Source: Metaruminococcus_A gallistercoris (GTDB lineage Bacteria > Bacillota > Clostridia > Oscillospirales > Ruminococcaceae). From it: a DNA stretch of 54,267 nucleotides. This document shows positions 8,603 through 17,734 of the stretch, one piece after another; position 1 is the stretch's first letter; every line of letters begins with the position of its first letter. Below the pieces are notes generated by a model. That model saw only the letters and a program-made list of their open reading frames with translations. It was not told the DNA's origin and did no database searches. The DNA is taken from NCBI GenBank assembly GCA_904394975.1, contig CAJFNQ010000008.1, positions 1-54,267 on the forward strand, given 5' to 3'. Position numbers and translations under genes: made by a program.

Positions 8603-9712
8603 TCAGTTGCAGATAACCTGCTCGGTTTCTTTATCAAAGATGTGGATACGATTCAAATCGATCGCAACTTTGATCTTGTCGCCCGGACGAGCATTGGAAC
8701 GGGTAACACGAGCAACGATGTTGTTATCTTCACAGGTGAGGTACAAGTAGGTCTCAGCGCCCATCAGCTCAGCAACGTCAACGCTTGCTTCAACAACGCC
8801 ATCGGTCATGGTGGAGAGATACATCTCTTCGTTGTGAATGCTTTCCGGACGAATACCAATGATTACTTCTTTACCAACTGCAGCACGAACAGCTTCGTTA
8901 TCAGCTTTTGCAGCCGGAAGCGGAATCTTGTACTGGCCAAAGGTGAAGTAAACTTTTCCGCCCTCTTCAACAAGAGTTGCGTTAACAAAGTTCATCTGCG
9001 GAGAACCAATGAATCCAGCAACGAAGAGGTTGCACGGGTTGTCATACAGGTTCTGCGGAGTATCAACCTGCTGAATGAAACCGTCTTTCATAACAACGAT
9101 ACGGTCAGCCATGGTCATAGCTTCGGTCTGGTCATGAGTAACGTAAATAAAGGTAGTACCAAGACGATAATGAAGTTTGGTGAGCTCGGTACGCATCTGA
9201 GCACGGAGTTTCGCATCCAAGTTGGAAAGAGGCTCGTCAAGAAGGAATACCTTCGGGTCACGAACGATTGCACGACCAAGCGCAACACGCTGACGCTGAC
9301 CACCGGAAAGAGCCTTCGGTTTACGATCAAGCAGATGGGTGATATCAAGAATGCGAGCCGCTTCTTCAACACGACGTTTGATTTCATCTTTCGGAGTTTT
9401 ACGGAGTTTCAAACCGAAAGCCATGTTGTCAAATACGGTCATATGCGGATAAAGTGCATAGTTCTGGAAAACCATTGCGATATCGCGGTCTTTCGGAGAA
9501 ACGTCGTTCATCAGGGTCTCGCCAATGTAGAGCTGACCGCCGGTGATCTCTTCAAGACCAGCAATCATACGCAGTGTGGTGGATTTACCACAACCGGAAG
9601 GACCAACCAGAACAAGGAATTCTTTATCTTCGATTTCCAAGTTAAAATCGGTAACAGCCTGAACGCCGCCCGCGTATACTTTCTGAATATTACGTAACGA
9701 TAAGTTTGCCAT
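8603..9712 (-). CDS. ugpC: Sugar ABC transporter ATP-binding protein (MsmX/UgpC/MalK type)
   Basis: The 369-aa ATPase carries Walker A GPSGCGKST, the Q-loop VFQNYALYPHMTV, the signature LSGGQRQRVALGRA, Walker B VFLLDEPLSNLD and the H-loop VTHDQTEAM. The C-terminal third is a TOBE/OB domain (IGIRPESI), typical of CUT1 sugar importers. No permease or binding protein is nearby, so it is probably a multitask ATPase like MsmX that energises several sugar importers. The ATG at 9712 follows TTAGGAGGTACATAGAAG. Codon use is strongly biased, suggesting high expression, and also explains the long antisense ORF. Confidence 0.94.
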   Translation of the reverse strand: MANLSLRNIQKVYAGGVQAVTDFNLEIEDKEFLVLVGPSGCGKSTTLRMIAGLEEITGGQLYIGETLMNDVSPKDRDIAMVFQNYALYPHMTVFDNMAFGLKLRKTPKDEIKRRVEEAARILDITHLLDRKPKALSGGQRQRVALGRAIVRDPKVFLLDEPLSNLDAKLRAQMRTELTKLHYRLGTTFIYVTHDQTEAMTMADRIVVMKDGFIQQVDTPQNLYDNPCNLFVAGFIGSPQMNFVNATLVEEGGKVYFTFGQYKIPLPAAKADNEAVRAAVGKEVIIGIRPESIHNEEMYLSTMTDGVVEASVDVAELMGAETYLYLTCEDNNIVARVTRSNARPGDKIKVAIDLNRIHIFDKETEQVICN

Positions 9713-9757
9713 CTTCTATGTACCTCCTAATTCATTGTAAGCAACTTTTGTACTTAT

Positions 9758-9787
9758 ACTATAACAAATCAGGCCTATAAAAAGCAA
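9758..9787 (-). promoter_or_regulatory. Probable sigma-A promoter of ugpC
   Basis: Minus strand TTGCTT (9787-9782), an 18-bp spacer, TATAGT (9763-9758). It lies about 45 bp upstream of the ugpC start codon. Confidence 0.6.
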
Positions 9788-9857
9788 TAAGGTTATTAGC
9801 CAAAGATTCAAAAAGCTGTTTATGGAATTTTACTAAAATTATTTTTTCAGTAAAAAT

Positions 9858-10586
9858 TTATTCATTTTCCGGCAAATTTGTGCCCAAAATCAGTTCGCAT
9901 TCTTTGTGCAATATTTCACGAGCCTGGCCCGGAGCCAGCTCAGGATCGAGCGAAAGGCCACCGATGCTGACCCGCTTTAATGCTTCTACATGATTGTCAA
10001 CCGCTTCGAACATCCGCTTTACCTGGTGAAATTTCCCCTCATATAACACCGTGCTCACGAGCGGATGTTCTCTGTCCTCCAGAACCCGAAGCTGAGCCGG
10101 AAGACACTTTGTGCCGTCCTTCAGGACAATCCCGTCACAATATCGGCGGATCTCCTCCGGCGCAATCGGATGCGCTAACACCGCGTGATAAGTTTTGGGA
10201 ACATGATGTTTCGGCGAAAGCATCCGGTGGGCAAAATCGCCGTCATCGGTCAACAACACAAAGCCTTCGGTGTCAATATCCAAGCGACCGGCGGGAAACA
10301 TATTTTTACGCTTGAGCGATTCAGGAAGCAGGTCAAGCACAGTTTGGTGCCGTTTGTCATCCGTCGCGCAGATAACTCCTTTGGGCTTATTGAGCATTAC
10401 ATACAGATACTTTTTATATACGATCTCTTCTCCCCGTACAGAAACACAATCAGATGCTTCCTTTACATTAACAGACGGATCGCTAGCCACTTTACCGTTC
10501 ACCAAAACGAGCCCCGCCCGCACCAACTCCTTGATTTGTTTCCGGCTTGCGACATTCTGACCGGATAAAAAACGATCCAATCTCAT
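9858..10586 (-). CDS. Pseudouridine synthase, RsuA/RluB family
   Basis: Isomerises a specific uridine in rRNA. The 242-aa protein has an N-terminal S4 RNA-binding domain (MRLDRFLSGQNVASRKQIKELV, split here as MRLDRFLSGQ and ASRKQIKELV). The catalytic domain contains the LNKPKGVICATDD and GRLDIDTEGFVLLT motifs; the Asp of GRLD is the catalytic residue. The ATG at 10586 follows ACAGGAGGGCCACAT. It stands alone between the ugpC promoter region and the DUF4830 gene. Family features alone do not decide between 16S (RsuA) and 23S (RluB) as substrate. Confidence 0.92.
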   Translation of the reverse strand: MRLDRFLSGQNVASRKQIKELVRAGLVLVNGKVASDPSVNVKEASDCVSVRGEEIVYKKYLYVMLNKPKGVICATDDKRHQTVLDLLPESLKRKNMFPAGRLDIDTEGFVLLTDDGDFAHRMLSPKHHVPKTYHAVLAHPIAPEEIRRYCDGIVLKDGTKCLPAQLRVLEDREHPLVSTVLYEGKFHQVKRMFEAVDNHVEALKRVSIGGLSLDPELAPGQAREILHKECELILGTNLPENE

Positions 10587-10670
10587 ATGTGGCCCTCCTG
10601 TAACCGCCTTTTGCCTTTTCTCTGCCGTTTCATTGCGAAAAAGCAAACTAATTCAACGCGATAAATTAAA

Positions 10671-10693
10671 AAGGCCTGCCGGTCCGGCAGGCC
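10671..10693 (-). terminator. Terminator after the DUF4830 gene
   Basis: GGCCTGCCGG and CCGGCAGGCC arms (10673-10693) are followed on the minus strand by TTTTTAATTT, 44 bp after the DUF4830 stop codon. Confidence 0.85.
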
Positions 10694-10736
10694 TGCTTGT
10701 TCTATTGTAACGGAACAAGAATGGGATTGCAACTCT

Positions 10737-11216
10737 TTACGGCATCAAGAAGCCGTGCATAAATCCATCCAGTTCGCTGGAGGATACATCTCCTCCCACA
10801 ACACGGTTTTCTATTACCAATATATGAGCATACACATTGGCCGAACCATCCGGATAATTTGTGACAAGATAGGTATAACGGATTGCCGTCTGCCCTTTGC
10901 AATTGCTAAGGTCCAGTCCCTGATCCAGCTGAATCTTATTATAATTGGTAAAAACATCGTCAAATTCATTCGGGATCAGCACTTCGCACGCATCGGTCGG
11001 CTCTTCAATCACCTTCCAGCCAAAATACTCCAGAAATGCGACCCTCTGTTCATTTGTCTCCACCATCATCATTTCTTCCGCAGGCATCTGCCCCGGCGCC
11101 TGATCCCCGGAATGCATGGACGAAAGAACGAACACGGAAACAATGCCGATTGCCAGAATCACCAAAAATATGATGAACAGCTTGATTTTCGACATACGAA
11201 CAGAACACAGGAACAT
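10737..11216 (-). CDS. DUF4830 domain membrane-anchored protein
   Basis: A 159-aa protein with one N-terminal membrane segment (about residues 11-31). The extracytoplasmic domain contains RVAFLEYFGWKV, VLIPNEFDDVFTNYN and a C-terminal GGDVSSSELDGFMHG, which matches DUF4830 as I know it from Clostridia. The function is unknown. The start at 11216 is chosen because AGGGGG lies 9 nt upstream, whereas the internal ATG at 11195 has no SD. It is a single gene with its own terminator. Confidence 0.8.
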   Translation of the reverse strand: MFLCSVRMSKIKLFIIFLVILAIGIVSVFVLSSMHSGDQAPGQMPAEEMMMVETNEQRVAFLEYFGWKVIEEPTDACEVLIPNEFDDVFTNYNKIQLDQGLDLSNCKGQTAIRYTYLVTNYPDGSANVYAHILVIENRVVGGDVSSSELDGFMHGFLMP

Positions 11217-11298
11217 AGTACATTACCCCCTAAACTCACGAACAGATGGTAAAGTATATGTTCCTGTGCATAAAAACAGTACTAAAATGTGAAACAGG

Positions 11299-13353
11299 CT
11301 ATTTCGCGGCGTTCTGAATCACAGCGGCCTGAAACTGTTCCGGAAGAGGCTCATACCGCTCAAAATCAAGCGTGAAACTACCGTCGCCCTGCGTCATCTG
11401 CCGCAGAACATTGGCGAAATCCTGCATCTCCGCCATCGGTACATTGGCTTCGATCTGCGTGTAGCCTGGCTCATCCGGATTCATGCCAAGCACCCGTCCG
11501 CGCCGTTTGTTAAGCTCACCCATCAGGTCGCCTGTTTTATCGTCCGGCACAATGGCTTTCAGCATACCAATTGGCTCCAAAAGAATCGGGGAAGCCTGCG
11601 TCATTCCTTCTTTGTAAGCGAGGTTCGCAGCTGTTTTAAACGCCATTTCGGAAGAATCGACCGGGTGATAGGAGCCGTCCAGCAGGGTCGCTTTCACTCC
11701 AACCACAGGGTAGCCCGCGAGAACACCTTTCAGCACACTGTCCCGCAAACCCTTTTCAACCGCCGGGAAATACCCCTTCGGCACAGAACCGCCGAAAACA
11801 TTTTCCTCAAACACAAGATCGTCACAATCCCATGGCTCAAATTCGATCACAACATGACCGTACTGACCATGACCGCCGGTCTGTTTTTTGTGCTTGCCTT
11901 CTGCTTTTACCTTTTTACGGATCGTCTCACGGTAAGCGATGACCGGTGGTTCCAGATCCACTTCAACGCCAAATTTGTTTTTCAGCTTCGCTTTCGTAAC
12001 ATCCAGATGCTGCTCGCCAAGACCGCTGAGCACCTGCTGATGGGTTTCGGTATTGAGCACAAAGCCAAGGGTCGGATCCTCTTCCAGCAAACGATGAATA
12101 CCGCCGGAGATCTTGCTTTCGTCCCCGTTTGCGGAAGCCTTGACCGCAAGCGAGAAGCACGGACGAGGAAATTCAACCGCTTCAAAGGAGACTTTACGCT
12201 TAGGATCACACAAGGTATCACCCGTGAGCGCAGTAAGTTTGGTCAACGCAACAATATCGCCCGCCACAGCTTCCTTGACTTCGTTCTGCTTTTTGCCGCG
12301 AAGATTGAGCATCTTGCCCAGCTTTTCCGGCTGACCGGTCGTCATGTTCACAACAGGAGTTTCAGGGGTCAAAACACCGGAAATCACCTTAACAAAGGAA
12401 GTTTTTCCAACAAACGGGTCAGCCACTGTTTTGAAGACATATGCGCTAAGAAGAGCACCCTCATCACAGTCGATGTTGATAAAGGAATCCTCACAGGCGG
12501 CTTCCTTTCCCGCACTCTCGGCAGCGGAAGGAAGCATTTTAGCAATTGCATCCAACAGCGTGTCAATTCCGGCAAGAGTAAGTGCGCTTCCACACAATAC
12601 CGGGGTGATAGCACCGCTCTTGATTCCGTTATGCAGGCCGGTAATCAACTCAAAATAAGTAAATTGCTCGCCCGAGAAAAACTTCTCGAACAAATCTTCA
12701 TCGGTTTCCGCGATTGCTTCACTGATCGCGGCGATCAGGCCATCCAACCGATGCTCTGTATCCGGCATATCAGCCGGCGAAGCGATGCCTTTCGCATCGT
12801 ATTTATACGCCTGCATTTCCAGAAGATTAATGTAACACTCCACTCCGTTTCCGGAAGAATATGGAACAACAATCGGGCAAACCGAAGGCCCGAACTCTGT
12901 TTTTAAACTTTCAAGAACTTTATAAAAATCAGCGTTTTCGCTGTCCATTTTCCCAACAAAGATCATGGTCGCTTTGCCCTGCTTTTTCGCAAGTTTATAG
13001 GCCTTTTTCGCTCCCACTGTAACACCGGACTTACCCGAAACGGCAATCAGCACGCTGTCTGCCGCGCCAACTCCCTCATAAAGCCCACTTGCAAAATCAA
13101 ACAGACCGGGAGTGTCCAGAAGATTGAGTTTCACATCGCCGCACGCAAACTGCGCAAGCGAAAGGGATAATGTAGCTTTCCGTTTGATTTCCTCCGGATC
13201 AAAATCACACACGGTGTTTCCATCCGCGACTTTGCCAAGACGCTCGATTGCGCCTGCTTTAAACATCATAGCTTCTGCCAGTGAGGTTTTACCGGAACCC
13301 GCATGCCCGGCAATTGCTATGTTTTTAATCCTGTCCGCCCCGAAACGGCTCAT
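11299..13353 (-). CDS. Elongation factor G-like GTPase (FusA2 type)
   Basis: 684-aa translational GTPase with all five EF-G domains. G1 is GHAGSGKTS, G3 is LLDTPG, and the domain IV entry is GGHGQYGHVVIEFEP. The G4 motif reads VGKMD instead of NKMD, so the guanine-contacting Asn is Gly, and SENAD follows where canonical EF-G has a Gly-Ala-Asp segment. Together with its isolated position (no rpsL/rpsG/tuf), this marks it as the paralogous EF-G-like family rather than the main translocase. Its role is not settled. The ATG at 13353 follows GGGAGTGGTTGT. A sigma-A promoter lies at 13407-13435. Confidence 0.9.
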   Translation of the reverse strand: MSRFGADRIKNIAIAGHAGSGKTSLAEAMMFKAGAIERLGKVADGNTVCDFDPEEIKRKATLSLSLAQFACGDVKLNLLDTPGLFDFASGLYEGVGAADSVLIAVSGKSGVTVGAKKAYKLAKKQGKATMIFVGKMDSENADFYKVLESLKTEFGPSVCPIVVPYSSGNGVECYINLLEMQAYKYDAKGIASPADMPDTEHRLDGLIAAISEAIAETDEDLFEKFFSGEQFTYFELITGLHNGIKSGAITPVLCGSALTLAGIDTLLDAIAKMLPSAAESAGKEAACEDSFINIDCDEGALLSAYVFKTVADPFVGKTSFVKVISGVLTPETPVVNMTTGQPEKLGKMLNLRGKKQNEVKEAVAGDIVALTKLTALTGDTLCDPKRKVSFEAVEFPRPCFSLAVKASANGDESKISGGIHRLLEEDPTLGFVLNTETHQQVLSGLGEQHLDVTKAKLKNKFGVEVDLEPPVIAYRETIRKKVKAEGKHKKQTGGHGQYGHVVIEFEPWDCDDLVFEENVFGGSVPKGYFPAVEKGLRDSVLKGVLAGYPVVGVKATLLDGSYHPVDSSEMAFKTAANLAYKEGMTQASPILLEPIGMLKAIVPDDKTGDLMGELNKRRGRVLGMNPDEPGYTQIEANVPMAEMQDFANVLRQMTQGDGSFTLDFERYEPLPEQFQAAVIQNAAK

Positions 13354-13406
13354 ACAACCACTCCCTTTTGTAAGAATTACATATAAAAGTTGAAATTTAT
13401 GATTGG

Positions 13407-13435
13407 ATTATATCACGTTTGCACAGTTTGCGCAA
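13407..13435 (-). promoter_or_regulatory. Sigma-A promoter of the EF-G-like gene
   Basis: Minus strand TTGCGC (13435-13430), a 17-bp spacer, TATAAT (13412-13407), 54 bp upstream of the start codon. Confidence 0.7.
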
Positions 13436-13531
13436 TGAATTTTGGTTTGTTTTTGTACCAAATATCACTTCAAATTTTAAGCAGGTTGAACAAAATTGAG
13501 CCCTTTTTCAATCAAATCATATGAAAAAAAG

Positions 13532-13562
13532 AAAAACCGTATGCGAAAAGCATACGGTTTTT
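13532..13562 (-). terminator. Terminator after the P-type-ATPase-like gene
   Basis: AAAAACCGTATGC and GCATACGGTTTTT arms with a GAAAA-type loop lie 11 bp after the stop codon. A-rich and T-rich flanks suggest bidirectional function. Confidence 0.9.
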
Positions 13563-13572
13563 CTGACAGGCT

Positions 13573-16434
13573 CTACATATTCTTCAAACGCGGGATCAGG
13601 TAGGTAGCAAGCACCCAAACCAGTTCAAACACAAACAGTGAGAGGGTTTTCATCTCACTCATTCCTGATGTAATGGTGAGCAGGATAATCAGCAAAACGC
13701 CCAAAGCAATGGAAGCAAACTGCAAGATGCTCGCCAATGTAATCGAGCCCTTCAATCCTCTAACGCCCAACAGGGAACCCGCAAATGCCGCAAAGGTACC
13801 GTTGCTGATTACGGAACTCGCTTTGCGTTTAACCGGTGAGGCGTATTCATCATACACATTATGAAGCCGTGCCGGAATGATTTTAAAGCAGGTGGGGTCT
13901 TCATCAAAAATCTCAGCAAGTTTTTCCTGTGTAATAACAGCATCCACCGATTTTACAATCAAACTGATTCCATGGTCGCCCAACCGGTGAATCGCCGTGC
14001 GAACCTCAGGAGAAGCAAAGAACTTTGTCAAAAACACTGCGGTAAGTTCTCCCGATGTGGAAAGGTAAATCAGTTCATGACCTTCGTTCAAAAAGCGGTC
14101 TTCATAATCTTTGGAAGGAACGCTGATGCCGTGGTTCATCATTAATTCACGGCTGCCGATCAGTACCCGCTTGTTGTTTACCCACGCGGAAATCCCCATT
14201 CCGTCTTCATAAATCACCGAATCGACCGGACGAAGCAGCTTCTCATTTCCGCCGATAATCTGAGAAAACACATGGGTCAGCACGCTTCCGGAAGCACTGA
14301 TCACACTTGCGGCGTCAATCAGCGCCTCATCGATCCGCTGTCCGGCAAATGTTTTGATTCCAAACAAACGCACAGCGTTTTCCGGGAACAAATCGTGCGC
14401 CGTAACGGCAACGGCGTTTACATAACTGTAATCCTCCATCTCGCTGGAAGACAGAACCACTCCGCCGACCCGGCTGTACTTTTTGGCAAGACGAGAAAGC
14501 GGGAAATAAACGGAAAACAGGTAAGAAAATGGGGCAAACACGCACAAAACCGCTGCCGCCGTTGTGAGCGCGATATCCAAGTTGTTGGTCATCAGCATAG
14601 AGACCGAACCAAGAAGCAGCGCAAACGCAAGGCCCAGAGGAGTCAAGTATTTCGCCGCATCGTCGTTTACGTCTTCATCTGTGGAATAAGCGACAAAATC
14701 CTCCGCGAACTCGACCGAACGCTGGACCGCAACAACCGGAAGATCATCAACCACGCCACGCGTAAGGCTAACCGCATCATCCTCGTCATCGATCAACAAG
14801 GTGACGCTCTTTTTATAAGGCGATGAAACCACACGGAAGTTTAAAATCATTCGGTTCATTCCCAAGAAGCGTACGATATTTCCGCAAAACAGCGAACCTA
14901 TGATAACCAGTGTATAAAGATGCACGCTAGGATTGGTCAGAGAATCCACCCGGAAAAAGCAGATAACTGTCTGAATGAGCGCAAACAGAGCGGCAATTGA
15001 AATCATGCTGTCCCGATTGGGACGGAACCGCATGGCGGACAAAAGCCCTTCTCCCACCGAGGAAGCACATGCCAGCATGGAACCAATCAGCAAGACAAAG
15101 TGCACCGCCAGATAGACAATCGGCGACCCGTCCGCACGAAGGAACGACGGCAGAAGCTGCGGGAACAACGCTTCTCCTAACGACAGCAGAAGCGAGATTC
15201 CTCCCAGCACAGCAAGCACGATGCTGCCGATTGCAAGTTTTCTGCGGGTTGAGAGGATTTCCTGATAAACCTCACGCTCATCCTCCGGAGAACGATACTC
15301 GATTGCAGGAGTTTCGCCTTCCTCGCCCTCTTCTTCGTCCAACTCATCGTCTTCGTCCGCTTCACTGTCGGCTTCATGCTCAGCCGAAGCGGCATCACCA
15401 AGATCTATGTAACGGGTCCGAGCAGAATCTTCAGGGTCTTCGGATTCTTCGTATGCTTCACCCAGATCATCCCAGATGGTGTTTACTTCTTCCTCTTCCG
15501 GCATATCATTCTCAGCAGGGATTTCCGGTTCTTCTGACGGAACGTCGGCTTCAGAAATCACAAAACCGCTCTGCTGTGCATCACGGGAAAATACCAGCTC
15601 ATCCGGCTGCGAAGGAGATGTTTCATCCGGATGTTCCTGCACAGGGGCTGATTCCTGCTGCACATCTTCCACATGCATCTCTTCCGCAAGAGACTCCCGC
15701 AGCAGGTCTACTGTAGAAGAACTGGGCTGTTGAATTTCGGGCAAAGAATCTTCTTCACTTTCCAGCTCTTTGGAATAATCGATTTTAACAACAAACTTTC
15801 CTTTTGCTGTCTCCTGCTTCTGGCGGGAACGCCCTCTTTCCGTCTGTTCTTCTGCCGCACGGCGCTTCGCCGCGAATGATGCCGCAAGACTGCTGTGCTC
15901 CCTTGTTTCCGGAGTACGGGAAACACTCTGCCGGGGCTCTGGCTTTTCTTCAGCCGCAACCGGCGGCGTTTGAATCGGTTCCGACTTGACCGAACCCGCA
16001 GTCTCTTTTTGTTCTTCTGCGGCACGATGCTTTGCCGCAAACGACGCCGCAAGGCTACCGTGCTCCCTTGTCTCAGCAGTACGGAAAATATCTCTTCCAG
16101 ACTCAGGCCGTTGTTCAGGAACCTGCGGCGATTCCGCATGTTCCTCTTCAGACAGGTCTGGTATGGTTACGCGGAATTTCTCTTTCCCCGTCTCAGCCGC
16201 CGGCACCTTGGAAACTTCCGGTTCCGCCGAACGAAAGGAATCGGAAGTTTTCGGCCGCACATCCGGCTTGCTTGTCCCATCGGCTCTCTCGCTTAAAATA
16301 TCCGCAATCAAACGGTCAACATCCACCGCGGAAGTTTTCCCCGTATTGGAAACAGACTGGCGCGGCTGGGTTTTCCCGGACGATTTCAAATCCGCCAATA
16401 TTTCATCAACTGAATACTGTTTTTTTTCGCTCAT
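13573..16434 (-). CDS. P1B-ATPase-like membrane protein lacking catalytic motifs, with long acidic N-terminus
   Basis: 953-aa protein. Residues 1-390 are low-complexity and highly acidic, with a 22-residue unit (ETREHxSLAASFAAKxRAAEEQ) occurring twice, at about 121-142 and 176-197. From about residue 400 there are paired membrane segments, then a cytoplasmic half. The order of motifs mirrors a heavy-metal P1B ATPase: a metal-site helix position (VLCVFAPFSYLF where ACPCALGL is expected), a phosphorylation position (VNAVAVTAHDLFP where TVVFDKTGTLT is expected, residues about 672-684), an ATP-binding segment (GMGISAWVNNKRVLIGSREL) and a last membrane pair. The CPC and DKTGT motifs are missing and no GDGxND is seen, so pumping is unlikely. 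The ATG at 16434 is preceded by GGAGGTCGTT. rlmB ends 32 bp upstream. The function is unknown. Confidence 0.8.
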   Translation of the reverse strand: MSEKKQYSVDEILADLKSSGKTQPRQSVSNTGKTSAVDVDRLIADILSERADGTSKPDVRPKTSDSFRSAEPEVSKVPAAETGKEKFRVTIPDLSEEEHAESPQVPEQRPESGRDIFRTAETREHGSLAASFAAKHRAAEEQKETAGSVKSEPIQTPPVAAEEKPEPRQSVSRTPETREHSSLAASFAAKRRAAEEQTERGRSRQKQETAKGKFVVKIDYSKELESEEDSLPEIQQPSSSTVDLLRESLAEEMHVEDVQQESAPVQEHPDETSPSQPDELVFSRDAQQSGFVISEADVPSEEPEIPAENDMPEEEEVNTIWDDLGEAYEESEDPEDSARTRYIDLGDAASAEHEADSEADEDDELDEEEGEEGETPAIEYRSPEDEREVYQEILSTRRKLAIGSIVLAVLGGISLLLSLGEALFPQLLPSFLRADGSPIVYLAVHFVLLIGSMLACASSVGEGLLSAMRFRPNRDSMISIAALFALIQTVICFFRVDSLTNPSVHLYTLVIIGSLFCGNIVRFLGMNRMILNFRVVSSPYKKSVTLLIDDEDDAVSLTRGVVDDLPVVAVQRSVEFAEDFVAYSTDEDVNDDAAKYLTPLGLAFALLLGSVSMLMTNNLDIALTTAAAVLCVFAPFSYLFSVYFPLSRLAKKYSRVGGVVLSSSEMEDYSYVNAVAVTAHDLFPENAVRLFGIKTFAGQRIDEALIDAASVISASGSVLTHVFSQIIGGNEKLLRPVDSVIYEDGMGISAWVNNKRVLIGSRELMMNHGISVPSKDYEDRFLNEGHELIYLSTSGELTAVFLTKFFASPEVRTAIHRLGDHGISLIVKSVDAVITQEKLAEIFDEDPTCFKIIPARLHNVYDEYASPVKRKASSVISNGTFAAFAGSLLGVRGLKGSITLASILQFASIALGVLLIILLTITSGMSEMKTLSLFVFELVWVLATYLIPRLKNM

Positions 16435-16466
16435 AACGACCTCCATCAGCGTGTTGTCGCTTTGCT

Positions 16467-17249
16467 TTATTTGATCTGACCCAATCCCAACCGCTGCCGC
16501 GCGATTTCATACATCAGAATCCCGCCCGCAACAGAAGCGTTGAGTGACGTCACCTTTCCGAGCATCGGCAAGCTGACGCGAAAGTCACATTTTTCCATGA
16601 CCAGCCGGCTGACCCCTTCGCCTTCCGAACCAATCACCAGCCCGCAGGCGCCAGAATAATCCTGCTCACACCAGTTGGAGCCATTCATGTCCGCAGCATA
16701 AAACCAAAAGCCTTCCTGCTTGAGCCGGTCCATTTCCGCCGGTAGATTGGGCACACGGGCAACAGGCAGATGATTGACCGCACCCGCTGATGTCTTTTGC
16801 ACGATCGGCGTCAGAGAAGCGCTTCTTCGCTTGGGGATGATAATCCCGTGCGCTCCCGCCGCTTCCGCCGTACGGATGATCGCGCCCAGATTGTGCGGGT
16901 CCTCCACGCCGTCTGCCAGAATGATGAACGGCGGCTGCCCGCTTTCTTTGGCGCGCGCCAGAATATCCTGCACAGAAGCATACCGCGCGCAGCTCGCCGT
17001 AGCGACCACACCCTGATGGCTGTCTGTACCGCTCATAAAGCGCAACTTCTGTTCGCTGACCTGTTTTACCACCAGCCCTTTCTGCTTCGCCATTGCGACA
17101 ATACGGTTGAGGCTCCCAGTAAAACGGTGATCCGCCACAAAAATTTTGTCTAACTGCACATCCGAGGAAAGCGCTTCCAGAACAGCATTCCTTCCAACGA
17201 TGATCTCACCGCCATCATTCACTGAATTCTTTTTTGTTTCATCCTGCAT
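16467..17249 (-). CDS. rlmB: 23S rRNA (guanosine-2'-O)-methyltransferase RlmB
   Basis: SpoU/TrmH-family SPOUT methyltransferase that methylates the ribose of a 23S rRNA guanosine (G2251 in E. coli numbering). The N-terminal substrate-binding domain begins EIIVGRNAVLEAL. The SPOUT motifs follow: ADGVEDPHNLGAIIRTAEAAG (motif 1, split as VEDPHNLGAIIRTAEA), LVIGSEGEGVSRL (motif 2) and VSLPMLGKVTSLNASVAGGI (motif 3). I chose the ATG at 17249 (MQDETKK, 260 aa), which gives the usual family length. The open frame extends much further upstream but crosses an extended -10 promoter at 17350-17358. The SD of this start is weak, so the start is less certain than the product. Confidence 0.92.
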   Translation of the reverse strand: MQDETKKNSVNDGGEIIVGRNAVLEALSSDVQLDKIFVADHRFTGSLNRIVAMAKQKGLVVKQVSEQKLRFMSGTDSHQGVVATASCARYASVQDILARAKESGQPPFIILADGVEDPHNLGAIIRTAEAAGAHGIIIPKRRSASLTPIVQKTSAGAVNHLPVARVPNLPAEMDRLKQEGFWFYAADMNGSNWCEQDYSGACGLVIGSEGEGVSRLVMEKCDFRVSLPMLGKVTSLNASVAGGILMYEIARQRLGLGQIK

Positions 17250-17349
17250 ATCTTTACCAGCCCGGCTTTGGGCATTTTCCTTGTTCCTTCGTACGGTCCC
17301 GGCGCTTGTATTTTCGCCGTTTGAAACCGCCAAACTATATTCAGGACTT

Positions 17350-17358
17350 ATTATAGCA
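17350..17358 (-). promoter_or_regulatory. Extended -10 promoter candidate for rlmB
   Basis: TGCTATAAT on the minus strand is a strong extended -10 element. No good -35 is visible. It lies about 100 bp upstream of the chosen rlmB start. Confidence 0.5.
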
Positions 17359-17410
17359 TACATCCTGCCAAAATAAAATATTTTTCGAGCAATGGCGACG
17401 GAAATTCCTG

Positions 17411-17707
17411 TCAGCGCAAAAACAGCGCCGCGCCCGCCAAAAGGCCTCCAACAGCGCCAAACCCCACCTGCGCCAAAATTTTCCACGGCATACGTCGCCG
17501 CCGCTCCGGTTTCACAGGTAATGCTGTATGCTTTAAATATTGGTTGACAAACCGCTTGGCCTGTTCGTTTAATTCCTGTTCTGTGGCGGCAACCTGTTTG
17601 GGATTTACAAAAAGAATCGCTTTGTTAAAATAACTGCTTTCCGGGTTATTGATTTCAACAACTTTCTGCTGAACGCCTTTCACCATTTCCTTCCCCACTT
17701 TCCACAT
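17411..17707 (-). CDS. Small hypothetical membrane protein
   Basis: 98 aa with a basic segment (KPERRRRMPWK) followed by a C-terminal hydrophobic, Gly/Ala-rich segment (about residues 76-97). It is probably a tail-anchored or hairpin membrane protein. I do not recognise the family. The ATG at 17707 has AGGGGG 11 nt upstream; an internal ATG at 17686 with GGAAGG very close to it is an alternative. It lies beside the DnaA-box-rich intergenic region. Confidence 0.6.
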   Translation of the reverse strand: MWKVGKEMVKGVQQKVVEINNPESSYFNKAILFVNPKQVAATEQELNEQAKRFVNQYLKHTALPVKPERRRRMPWKILAQVGFGAVGGLLAGAALFLR

Positions 17708-17734
17708 TTGAACCGAAGCCCCCTGTTATGGGAT

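Noticed and set aside
8642..9697. 351-aa open frame antisense to ugpC
   Set aside because: Same codon-bias shadow; no SD or domain.
11665..12906. 413-aa open frame antisense to the EF-G-like gene
   Set aside because: Shadow of a conserved gene; composition is implausible for a protein.
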